DNA from: Branchiostoma floridae
Taxonomy: Eukaryota > Chordata > Leptocardii > Amphioxiformes > Branchiostomatidae
Length of the DNA stretch: 64,000 bases
Direction: 5' to 3'
Assembly: GCF_000003815.2 (NCBI RefSeq)
Contig: NC_049993.1
Coordinates: 7,625,762 to 7,689,761, forward strand
Part shown: in pieces, positions 1-9,248 of the stretch
Layout: each line of letters opens with the position of its first letter
Numbering within the stretch: position 1 is the first letter of the stretch
Notes under the pieces: model-generated
The model's input: only the letters and a program-made list of their open reading frames with translations
What the model was told of the DNA's origin: nothing
The model's database searches: none
Made by a program: the position numbers and the translations under genes

Positions 1-890
1 TTTTTTTACTGTCACTGCCAGTTGGACAACTATGAATTCAGCCAAAATTCGTGGAAGCTTACGTGTAATTATCGCTGTGCTGTCCGGATTGTTTTGATTC
101 GTACCGTCGCGCGGTTCACTCGCAGACAAGCCCATTCATGTTCAGTCTCCCGGGGACTATGGCTTCGTAGCCAGCTCACAACGCGACTTACAGGTCCACG
201 AAGTTAATTGTCAACAACAACGGACTGGCTTCCAGAATGGCGGTGTGATTTCCCGCCGAAGGGACCGAGGTTCACCGAGCAAAATGGCTGGCATGGCCAG
301 AAGTTTCAATTCTGATTTGTGACGTCAGAGCGCAGGCAATCAGAACGAGGCAATTACGTCATCGGCCAGCGCGGCGGGAGAGGGGAGGAAAGCGCGAAGT
401 TCAAACGTGTTTACAGGGTCATATTGGGCGGATTAATGTAAAAATTGACGTAAATCAACTTTTTAATGAGTAAACTACTGGAAAATAATGATTTGAAGAT
501 TTTCTGATGCTTTCCTTTAAATCGTAGTTAGCTGATGACATTAGGTATTTAATGTTGATATAAGTTGTCATAGTTTGAGCTCGCCGCAAAGTCGTCTCTG
601 TACTTTTTTTCGTGTTATCATCTTGAATAAAAACAATCTTGGAAAGTAAAGCCATGCACACATACAAGTATGCACACACAAGCTCGCGAACATACATGCC
701 CGCACACACAATCATGCATGCATAAATATACTGACTGGTACAATAACAAGATTGAAGCTGCCAGAAAATCAAGCGAATTAGGCTAGATACTGCATAGCAG
801 GGCTGGATATAATCGTTTCGTCTTACACCTTGGCAGTCAAACTCTTTTTGATTATACTCATCAGCAATAGTCAATATTTCTGTTGCATTC
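1..890. other. Intergenic edge with CRE-like sites
   Basis: No gene is supported here. The first 430 bases are richer in CpG and hold a full cAMP-response-element palindrome (TGACGTCA, about 320-327) and a second TTACGTCA half-type site near 355, which suggests the promoter of a gene lying outside the window or an unannotated short transcript. From about 650 to 720 there is an ACAC-rich low-complexity stretch. The open frames in this region have no recognisable protein family content. Confidence 0.4.
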
Positions 891-1017
891 AACAGAGTGT
901 AGTAAACTCTGCAAGGTACGGTGGTACTGTGGCAAATAGAACTTCCAAATGATTTTCTTATCTTTCGAAACTATCCCTGGATCGCTTATAGCCCTTGGAC
1001 TGTTATATTCTACTATT

Positions 1018-2616
1018 TCAAGGAAAGTAGAAGCCCATCATGCAGATGGTCACGATGAACCAGAACGCGTGGCCGGCCCGGGATGACCTGGCGTCACTTG
1101 TAGGAATACAGGGCGGAGAATAAAAGTTGGGACATTTGCGCAGGGGATCCAGTTCGGGCCCGCAGTCAAGGTTGACATTGTACGGAGGAGGTGTAGCTCT
1201 CTCAGGCGGGAACGTGTCACACGAGATGTTCTTCAGCGCGTTCCCAGTAAGATCTATAGTTTCCAAATTTGGCAGGTTATCGAACGTACCATCTTCTATA
1301 GTGGTGAGGTCATTGTTATCCAAATAGACTCTAGTTAGCTCGGTCAAGTTCTGGAGTAGGTCCACGGGAATCGTGATCAATGAATTGTCCTCCAAATGCA
1401 GCGTACTCAGTTTCGACATTTGCCGGAAAACGTCAGAAGGGAGCGTTTTGAGGTCGTTTTTCCTCAGGTCGATCAACCAAACTTCGCTAAGATCAGCAAA
1501 TACATCACTGCTCAGGCCCTGTAGCCTGTTGTCTTGTAGATCCAAGTCCTGCAGATTGTCAAGGTTGTCGAATACTCCAGTTGGAAGGGATGAGAGACTG
1601 TTGGAGGCGAGTTCAAGAGTACGCAACTTCGGAGCATCGCGGAAAAGTTCAGCATCGATGTTGGAAAGACTTATATTATTGACGGAAATGGTCCGAACCT
1701 CGGGAATGCTGACAAAGGTGTTACTACCCAGCTCCATCAAAGGGTTGTTGTCGAGATACAACAGACCCAACTGATCAAGACCTTGGAGCAGGCCTTGAGG
1801 AATGGCAGTCATCTTGTTGCTGTCCAGACGGAGCGTAAAGAGGTTCGGAACTCCGTTGAAGACTCCAGGCACGAGGTTGCCGAAGCCGTTACCGTTCAAG
1901 TTCAAACCGTGCAGGTCGGGAAATCTCACGAAGGCATCAACGTCAACATGCGAGATCTGGTTGTTGGAGAGATCTAGGTTCCGAACATGAGACGGAAGAA
2001 CAGGCAAGATGTCGTCCAGTTCCACGATGCTATTTCCTGCAAGATTCAATGTGTAGAGTGACGTCAGGTCGGAAAAGATCTGTGAGGGGAGACTTGATAT
2101 GGCGTTTCCGTCAAGCTTCAGGGCAGTCAAGTTACCGAGTCCACTGAAAATACCAAGCCTTAATGATGAGATTCTATTGTCCCCTAAGTCAAGGTATCTC
2201 AAAGCTATAAGATTCTGAAAAGTTCCAACTTCCAGAGTTGCTAGTTCATTTCTGTTCAACTGGAGGATGTCCAGAAGATTCAAACTATCGAAAGCGCCGA
2301 CTTCGATCCGGGAAAGCCGATTTCTATTTATCTGGAGGTCGGTCAGCTGACGATAGGGGGAGAAAGCTTGCGCCGGAAGTGACGTCAGCCTGTTGTTGGT
2401 GAGTTGAAGTTTTTCGGTATCAGCCGGGATCCCCGTCGGCAGTTCTGTTAGGACCCTGCCGTCGCACAAGACCTCCCTGTCCCGACCGAAGGCGGAGCAG
2501 TAGCAGACGTCGCTCGCCCCGGTGACATTGTTACAGGCCACCGCTGGTTCCGCCTGGGCCGGGAGAGCCACCTGCACAAGTACCGTCAGCAGCAAACACA
2601 GTCTGACGTCCATCAT
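1018..2616 (-). CDS. VLR-like GPI-anchored LRR protein, copy A
   Basis: The gene encodes 532 residues with a single coding exon. The order is a signal peptide (MMDVRLCLLLTVLVQVALPAQA), an LRRNT cysteine cap with CYC and a later Cys, then 17 consecutive 24-residue leucine-rich repeats of the LxxLxLxxNxLxxLPxxxF type, an LRRCT-like cap with four Cys, and a C-terminal hydrophobic tail after a small-residue stretch (SDARSSRAG), the pattern of a GPI-attachment signal. No TIR or other cytoplasmic domain follows. I start at 2616 rather than the upstream in-frame Met at 2724 because a splice acceptor (TTATTACAG) lies just before GAAACAGAAGCC and the signal peptide begins here. Architecture matches VLR-like or secreted LRR recognition proteins; the ligand is unknown. 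The paralogue at 9249-10847 is about 90% identical by eye. Confidence 0.9.
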   Translation of the reverse strand: MMDVRLCLLLTVLVQVALPAQAEPAVACNNVTGASDVCYCSAFGRDREVLCDGRVLTELPTGIPADTEKLQLTNNRLTSLPAQAFSPYRQLTDLQINRNRLSRIEVGAFDSLNLLDILQLNRNELATLEVGTFQNLIALRYLDLGDNRISSLRLGIFSGLGNLTALKLDGNAISSLPSQIFSDLTSLYTLNLAGNSIVELDDILPVLPSHVRNLDLSNNQISHVDVDAFVRFPDLHGLNLNGNGFGNLVPGVFNGVPNLFTLRLDSNKMTAIPQGLLQGLDQLGLLYLDNNPLMELGSNTFVSIPEVRTISVNNISLSNIDAELFRDAPKLRTLELASNSLSSLPTGVFDNLDNLQDLDLQDNRLQGLSSDVFADLSEVWLIDLRKNDLKTLPSDVFRQMSKLSTLHLEDNSLITIPVDLLQNLTELTRVYLDNNDLTTIEDGTFDNLPNLETIDLTGNALKNISCDTFPPERATPPPYNVNLDCGPELDPLRKCPNFYSPPCIPTSDARSSRAGHAFWFIVTICMMGFYFP

Positions 2617-2628
2617 GGCTTCTGTTTC

Positions 2629-3949
2629 CTGTAATAAAGTAAAGCAATTAATGTGGTTTAATGGGTTTATATTGCTTAGGGGGACACACCCCAGTTTATT
2701 TTGGGTCTCGAACCAAGCCTGCAAACCCTCAAGTTTAGCGCGCTAGCGACCGTCTCTTAATAACTTGCTTTAAGGAAATAATTCAGAAGAATATTAAAGA
2801 AAGGATATCCCTCTCTGGAAAACCACGTGTAATCACTGTGACATGTCGAGTTTCATAGTCAAGTTTTTTAATGTTCTGATATGGCTTTCATGTGTATCTG
2901 CCAGCTCAATTTGGTATTTTAGTCTGCAAAGTGGCGTAATAAATAAATTCAATTAGTTAGGAAGGCCGTTATACGGACACAGGCGTCCTTAGCGATCAGA
3001 ATATAACATGATGTATTAAAGCAAAAAAAGCCAGAAAGTAGCAAAGCCTGCAATGGAGGCCAGGGTTTGTTCCTGTTCCCGACGGAGACTCAGGAAACAA
3101 TTCACTCATGACATATGCATATGTCAACTATTCGTCATTTATAATTAAATATCCAGCCTTTGTCTGACGTCATTTGTTTGTCAACACCACAGAGGTACCC
3201 GGAAATCCCGGAAATGACTGGTGTGCGGTGAATGACGCTGCGTTTTATCGACGACCACTCGGCAATACATAATAATACTAATTATATTATGCAAATGGCT
3301 TTCTATACTCAGCCACCAGTTAAAATAGTGTTGAAACTTGGATATTAGAAATATGAAATCTATGCATAAGCCCCCGTTATATTTCCAATCTGGGTGATGT
3401 TACTATGCTGCTATTGTGATATTTACGTTGTGTCTCTGCTGTATGATGCTAATAGTTTGAGCCACTGTTGTGCCACTAGAATCTTAATCAGTTCACACAG
3501 TAACGTTCCCTCCCCTCCCAGAACGGCCTGACCTGTCCATGACCTTATGTCTAGTCACGGTGCGACTGGCACCCAAATCGGACAGACTCAAAGTCATTGC
3601 CAAATACGTGACCTACTCTCGCCGCTGGGTGGGTGTGCCAGTGAGAATCTATACAGATAAATGGTTCGTTTGTGTGGGTAACAAATCACACACAACCGTG
3701 ACTCTAATCGGATACAAACAAAGCCTGCTGACTGTTTTAGAACTTACATGTAACATTACATGCATGTAACGTTATAGCGTAACATCATATCAATGAGGTT
3801 CATATCAAGAACCTCTTGGTCAAACTCATATTAAACAGTGCAGAACTCTTAAACTGTAAAAGGCGCCTGTGTAATAACATGTCAAACGCTGCTCGGCAAA
3901 ACTATTGTAAAACTGCTCGTAAGTGTCTAAGTGACTGCGTTTTACCAAC
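2629..3949 (-). other. 5' intron of LRR copy A
   Basis: By comparison with copy B, the transcript begins shortly downstream of the TATA box near 4040, has a short non-coding exon ending at 3950, and splices to an acceptor at 2629-2631. The donor here reads ACG followed by GTTGGT, whereas copy B has GTAGGT, so this donor departs from consensus at +3. The intron is about 1.3 kb and shows no coding content of its own; small open frames inside are mirrored in both arms and are not genes. Confidence 0.6.
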
Positions 3950-4015
3950 CGTTTTCCGTAGAGATGTTGCGATTCCGATGTCTGTGACTAGGGAGCGTTC
4001 GGACGAAGTATTCCG
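3950..4015 (-). other. Predicted non-coding first exon, LRR copy A
   Basis: The segment is homologous to the predicted first exon of copy B at about 7695-7757 and lies about 25-30 bases downstream of TATAAA. It ends at AAACG before GTTGGT. The transcription start is inferred only from the TATA spacing. No suitable ATG frame is conserved between the two copies, so it is taken as 5' UTR. Confidence 0.5.
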
Positions 4016-4038
4016 ATCTGAGCTCGTTCGTACCGTGG

Positions 4039-4045
4039 CTTTATA
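4039..4045 (-). promoter_or_regulatory. TATA box of LRR copy A
   Basis: TATAAAG on the minus strand, followed by CCACGGTACGAACGAGCTC, which is conserved in the opposite arm after TATATAAAAG. The inserted element at 4046-4428 begins directly at its upstream edge. Confidence 0.6.
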
Positions 4046-4428
4046 GGGGAGACACCAGAATTAGCGCCTGCGCCTAGAGCACAAAGCCTTTCTTGCTGGG
4101 ACTGTTTTATGTAAAAACTGGGACAATTTTGGGGCTGCGGTAGGAATTCCGAAAGACCTTATACTTGATGAATTACTTGTAAAAATTGACCTTTCTCCAT
4201 CTAGTGGGTTTCCACATCCCCCTGAAATAGGGGTATCGTCGCCAGATAGCTGTTTTGAGCCAAACGGGCCAATCCAAGGGCTCTAATTAGGGGCCCTGGG
4301 GAGGGGGTCTATCAAAAGACTCATTTGAGGGTATGGCTTCAACTTTTGATGCTTGAGACAATTGCATATTTGTTTCCTCAACTCTCCCACGACTACCCTG
4401 GAGAAAACTGTAATTGTGGCGTCTCCCC
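4046..4428. mobile_element. MITE with GGGGAGACRCCA terminal repeats
   Basis: A 383-bp non-autonomous DNA transposon. The ends are inverted copies: GGGGAGACACCAGAATTA on the left, and the complement of TAATTGTGGCGTCTCCCC on the right. Both sides are flanked by TA (4044-4045 and 4429-4430), the target-site duplication used by Tc1/mariner-type elements. No transposase frame is present. It sits at the inner limit of the left duplication arm, touching the TATA box of LRR copy A. Confidence 0.75.
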
Positions 4429-4429
4429 T

Positions 4430-5883
4430 ACGGTACGTTTATTTGTCCTTAGGCCACAGCAAGTAAATTTTATGGATGGCATCCTCTGCAGACTGCAAAA
4501 ATAGTGCAATAGGGCGAAAAAAACAAGATGGGTGAAAAAAAAAAAGATAGCTACATTTTCAAAAATAGGCACCAGAAAGTTGTGATGACTGATGTAAAAA
4601 GAATTAAAGGGACAAAACATGGTATCAGAGCCAACAAGGCATTCATTCCTGTATTCAAGACATGTGCTGGTGTGGTAAAAGTGACACTAATGTGGTAGAC
4701 TGGCATCACCAACATACTAGTAGTTGGTAACCACACTCATAGCTTCCATATTGGTGTCACTTTTACAACTATCCAGTAAGTTTCATTTCTACAACTACAG
4801 TCCTGGGTAACTCGCAAGTGTCACTTCTACAACTACAATAATTAAGCTACAACACAAAGTATTTGCTCATTTTGGTACTTGATCGTCATGTTGACCATCC
4901 CTGCAGAAGAAGAAAATTCTTTTTTCTAAAATCAGGCGAAAATTAATGAGCGCGCTGATGTCATCCATAAACGACATTTTCCGCCCTAATGTTGAAAAGA
5001 AATGCTGTAACGTTATACTGTTTTTGACAAGACATGTTAGGTGGGAAATTCAAAATGATTTCAGCTATGAAAGTACTGCTCATCATAGAAGTGAATATGT
5101 CAAGACAACGGATTATTAAAAAAAGGATGTCGTCGCACCTTGATTTTTAACCTCCTTGGTCGAACTGATTAATGTGACCTTATTTTAATATACATGGCAT
5201 TCGCGTGCTTTGTTTGTCTTGTTTATTTAACACAATGTACCTATCAAACTAACAATTGAATACGTAACTGGCGAATAATGGATACTTTTGCCGTCATACC
5301 TTCCCTTCTTTTTATGGACAGTCCCACAGTGCCTCCTTCTTTGGTAGGGAAGAATTTACACAAACCTACCATCCAACATGTCCAAGGCATGTTTAAATTT
5401 TGGAAATGTTCCCACAAATGAAACAAGATCAAACAAAATCGACCGATTGAAACATCCTTGCCTAGATCGGCCTTGTCCTCCAAATCTCGTCACAAATTCA
5501 CTATCTCTTCATAGCTCCTTGACGTAGCATGGGGAAGCACAAATGTCTTCTATTTGATTCCAGGTTCTGTTTTTACTTCTCATCCTTTCCTGTCCTCTAA
5601 AACTATCCCTCCGTCACCCCCCATCCTCCACCCCCTCAGTTTTCAGAATGGAGTGATCCTATCAAAACGTCTAGGGTTATTCCCGGTCGATGACCCCGGA
5701 AGTGCAGCGACCACCTCACTGCAATGTATTATCATGTATGTACCTGGATAAATCATTCGCGCTATGTACATATCGCGACGTCACCACTGTTTTCAGAACG
5801 GGACAGGAAATTACGTCACGGCGTTACCGAGAAGTGGGGTTACGTGCGTTATATCACCAACACAGGAAATGACATCAGGCTGT
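4430..5883. other. Spacer between inverted arms, no gene seen
   Basis: About 1.45 kb of AT-rich sequence between two transposon insertions. It is not part of either duplication arm as far as I can see. A small foldback lies at about 4672-4771. No open frame resembles a known protein. Confidence 0.5.
4672..4771. repeat. Foldback repeat
   Basis: The left arm contains GTAAAAGTGACACTAATGTGG and the right arm its imperfect complement around CCATATTGGTGTCACTTTTAC, with a small loop around ACCAAC. Arms of about 40 bp suggest a short MITE. Its outer ends and target duplication are not clear. Confidence 0.45.
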
Positions 5884-7657
5884 ATTAAGGGACTGTACGA
5901 TATTTATCAGGGGGGGAGGGCTGGTGCGTTAGGGGGGGAGGGCCATGTTAATTTTTTTTGAGGTGGGGGGAGGGCCATGTTAATTTTTTTTTAGATAGGG
6001 GGAGGGCCATGTTAATTTTTTTTAAAGAATAGTTCATACTATTTTTAGTTTTGATATCTTGACATGGCCCTAAAACTGTTAAAATAAGCCTCCTGAATAG
6101 CCTAAAATGCAAGAGCTTCCGGGGGGCTTCGCCCCCCTATGTCCCCCCAAAAATGGCACTGCCCCGGACCAGCGTTCCTGCCAGGCATACGTCATTCCGT
6201 CTTCGGACTTCTGGAAAGACGCACTCTGCTCGGCTGAGTGTGTCCATAAAAAATTTGAAAGAAAGGCTGACCTGTACCACCAGTGTACAAAATGTATCAG
6301 GAATCTTTTTAAAAATCTATCTTTATAAGAACGAATACTACCTTTACAATTTATACTTCAAATTGTTCACTTCCCGGTCATCCCGGTTGTCTGGGGCATG
6401 GGGCGGAGCGCGGCACGTTTTACAACTTGCGAACCCATGTGCGACACACCCCACGTCGCATCCAAAGAATCCAAAACTATAAACTTTATTTTTTATTTAC
6501 AACATTTCTTTTGTTTCAAAAGGGTAAAATTTGCAGCGGAAAAGGGGCCGCAACATTGTTGTCAAGCGTCGATCGAGTCGGCTGTGCACTCAGTGGCACA
6601 TGGCGCGGCACGCCCCCCTCCCCAGACGGATGGTCGATCGCAGCGCCCAGCACGTTCGGACGTCTTTTCTGGCTACTCCTTGAAGGCTACACCGGCACTG
6701 ATCAATGCCAAAGACGCAGCAGATCGCCATCCTTCGTATAATGTATAACGTTCTTGGTCTATGTAAAAAAGAAATCCAGCCGGCAAATATTTCATGCCGA
6801 AAATGGGGTTACCTGAGGTCGCAGGAGACAAACGCACGCTCGTGGAAAATGACGGCGCGGCCCGCCCGTGTAAAACCCGACCAATTTAATTAATTTGAGT
6901 AAAATCATAGGGCAAAAATTTAAAAAAAAAAACACAAGCTGTGATGGCGCCGTTATTCTATCCTCTGGAAAAACTACTAGTATTTGATGCGGGAGGGCGC
7001 AACATCGATCGCACGAGGTAGACATTTTTTTATTCAATGCCGGAAAAAAATTGGCAGGATTTTTTCATGGGCTGACAAACTCACTGGCTAGAGCCCTGTT
7101 TGGAAGCATCAATAACCCAAAATTTTCATATAGACATGACTGGACAAATAATACCCGGGCCAGATCACGGACGGCTGATTCCCCGTGCTTTAATAATAAA
7201 GTTATAACGTATTTTTGGGGAGAGGGCGGACGTCGTTTACTAAGGAACGGGCGTGAAAAAGGCAAACGGCATCCAATCTCAAGGGCATAATTTTCCTCTC
7301 AAATTGCAGGAAATTCTGTTTTAGAGGGTTTGAAAATCCAAATTTTCCCGGGGGAGCAAGCCCCCGGACCCCTGCCCCGACGCTGTGAAAAAATCCTGGC
7401 GAGAACACTAGCTGTACCAGTTGGACGCCGGGCGCCCTTGTGCCCTGACATCTATATTAAGACTGTTTTATCGGTTGTTTTTCTACCCTTTTAATGATGC
7501 CTGTCGGGGGGGAGGGCCATGTTGATTTTTTTGAGGTGGAGGGGGAGGGTCATGTTAATTTTTTTTCAGATGGGGGGGAGGGCCATGAAAAATTTTTTTG
7601 ATCGGACTTCCAACGCACCAGCCCTCCCCCCCCAATAAATATCGTACGGTCCCTAAG
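5884..7657. mobile_element. DNA transposon with G-rich subterminal repeats
   Basis: An element of about 1.77 kb. The left end reads AGGGACTGTACGATATTTAT, then a run of G and GAGGGCTGGTGCGTT; the right end is its inverted copy (complement of ATAAATATCGTACGGTCCCT). Inside each end lie three imperfect copies of GGGGGGAGGGCCATGTTAAT followed by a T-run, pointing inward. A second inverted pair (CCGGGGGGCTTCGCCCCCC near 6120 and CGGGGGAGCAAGCCCCCGG near 7350) lies further in. No transposase is visible, so it is non-autonomous or decayed. The left flank TTAA hints at a TTAA-targeting superfamily (piggyBac or Kolobok), but the right flank is only TAA, so I do not assign it. Confidence 0.75.
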
Positions 7658-7663
7658 CAAAGC

Positions 7664-7673
7664 TATATAAAAG
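7664..7673 (+). promoter_or_regulatory. TATA box of LRR copy B
   Basis: TATATAAAAG followed by CCACGGTACGGGCGAGCTC, conserved with the opposite arm. The inverted-repeat transposon ends only about seven bases upstream, so its terminus now supplies the immediate upstream promoter sequence. Confidence 0.65.
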
Positions 7674-7694
7674 CCACGGTACGGGCGAGCTCAG

Positions 7695-7757
7695 AATACT
7701 TCGTCTGAACGCTCGCCAGTCACAGACATCAAAATCACAACATCTCTACGAGAAACG
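7695..7757 (+). other. Predicted non-coding first exon, LRR copy B
   Basis: Starts about 25-30 bases after the TATA box and ends at AGAAACG before the donor GTAGGT. The matching acceptor is TTATTACAG at 9229-9237, just before GAAACAGAAGCC. The start is inferred from TATA spacing only. Confidence 0.55.
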
Positions 7758-9248
7758 GTAGGTAAAATGTAGTCATTTCGACACGTATGTGCAGTTTTAG
7801 AACGTTTTGGTCGAGTTGTGTTTGGCAATTGTTAATACATTGGCGCCGCTCAGGGTTTTGCAATGTTATGATAATGTTAAGCTGTATGTAACGTTGCATG
7901 TACGTTCTAAAATACTCAGTTCAATCGGCTTTCTATGTGATTAGATTTACGGTTGTGTGATTTGTTACCTTCACAAACAAACCATTTATCTGTATAGATT
8001 ATCACTAGCACACCCACCCATCGGCGAGAGTACTAGACGGTCACGTAATTAAGCGACTATTTGGCAATGACTTTGATTCTGGCGGCTAGTTTGGGTGCCA
8101 GTCGCACCGTGACGAGACATGAGGTCATGGACAGGTCAGGCCGTTCTGGGAGGGGAGGGAACGTTAAGCTTAGCGTGTGACTGATTAAGATTCTAATAGC
8201 ACAACAGTGGCTCAAACTATCAGCATCATGCAGCAGCCAACGCAAATATTACACTTACAGTGGCACAGCATGGTAAAACGCGAGGTAGCATCACCTAGAG
8301 TAGCATCATACTACGGGGTCTTATGCAGAGATTTCATATCCTTAATATTCTACACTCTTCGACCATCCACTTCTGCCATTGAAGAAGTGATTGCTAAGCA
8401 TAAGAAAAGGTCATTTGTGAGTGCATAATATAAATGAGGTCATAAATAGCATGATTGCCGAATGGGATATGTAAAACGCAGCGTCATTCACCGTACATTA
8501 GTCATTTCCAGGTACTTCCGTGGTGTTGACAAACAAATGAAGTCAGACAAAGGCCGGATATTTAATGATTACAGATGACGATTAGTTGACATAACTGTCA
8601 GGAGTGAATTGTTTCCCGAGTCTCCATCGGAACAGGAACAAACCCTGGCCTCGGTTGCACACTTTCTTGCTTTCTGGCTTCGAGCTCACTACATGTGGTT
8701 GTCTGATCGCTAACTTTTATGAACCTAAATGTTGCAAACCTGGCGTAATACATTGAAAAGATCCGAATTCATTCTTTTATCTGCTTGGAGATTAACTCCT
8801 ATTGGGAGGAGTATAGATACTGTTGTCGTTTCCTGTTCTTCTTCCGCTGGGTTCCAAACATTGCATCACTGACTGACACACCCTTTTGCAAGGCTAAACA
8901 ACATTCCATGTGACTTTGATACACTGGCAGACAGTAGGTGAAAATGCCCCATTTTGCGCTTAATTTTTCATTGGAAAATACTTTTGCCCTGAAATTGATT
9001 TTTTTTTTAATTTCATTTTATAAAGTTTTGTTTTTAGTTGGAGAGGTTGAAGAAACTAATAGGGATATCATTCATTCCCATACATCCTTTTTTTGCTTAA
9101 GAATTATTTCTTTAAAGCATGAGACGGTTGCTAAACCTGAGGGTGTGCAGCCTCGATCTCAGGACCCAAAATAAACAGGGGTGTGCCCACTAAGCAATAT
9201 AAACCCATTAAACCACATCGCTTTACTTTATTACAGGAAACAGAAGCC

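Larger units (their letters stand above)
890..4045 (-). repeat. Left arm of large inverted duplication
   Basis: This segment is the reverse complement, with substitutions and small indels, of about 7660-10990. Homology covers the whole LRR coding exon, roughly 125 bp beyond its stop (the tract TTGCCACA..CCACCGT..TTGCAGAGTTTA is present in both arms), the intron, the non-coding first exon and the TATA region ending at TATAAAGCCACGG. The two arms are separated by about 3.6 kb of unrelated spacer. The outer limit near 890 is approximate because similarity fades. Confidence 0.9.

Noticed and set aside
455-892. 145-residue open frame on the minus strand
   Set aside because: Built from ACAC-rich low-complexity sequence, with no domain, no splice context and no conservation in the other arm.
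2617-2724. Upstream in-frame Met as start of LRR copy A
   Set aside because: It lies upstream of a clear splice acceptor in intron sequence, and the signal peptide starts at 2616.
3539-3769. Open frame mirrored in both arms (near 3539 and 8057-8245)
   Set aside because: It is mirrored only because the intron is duplicated; the frames diverge at the protein level and have no recognised domain.
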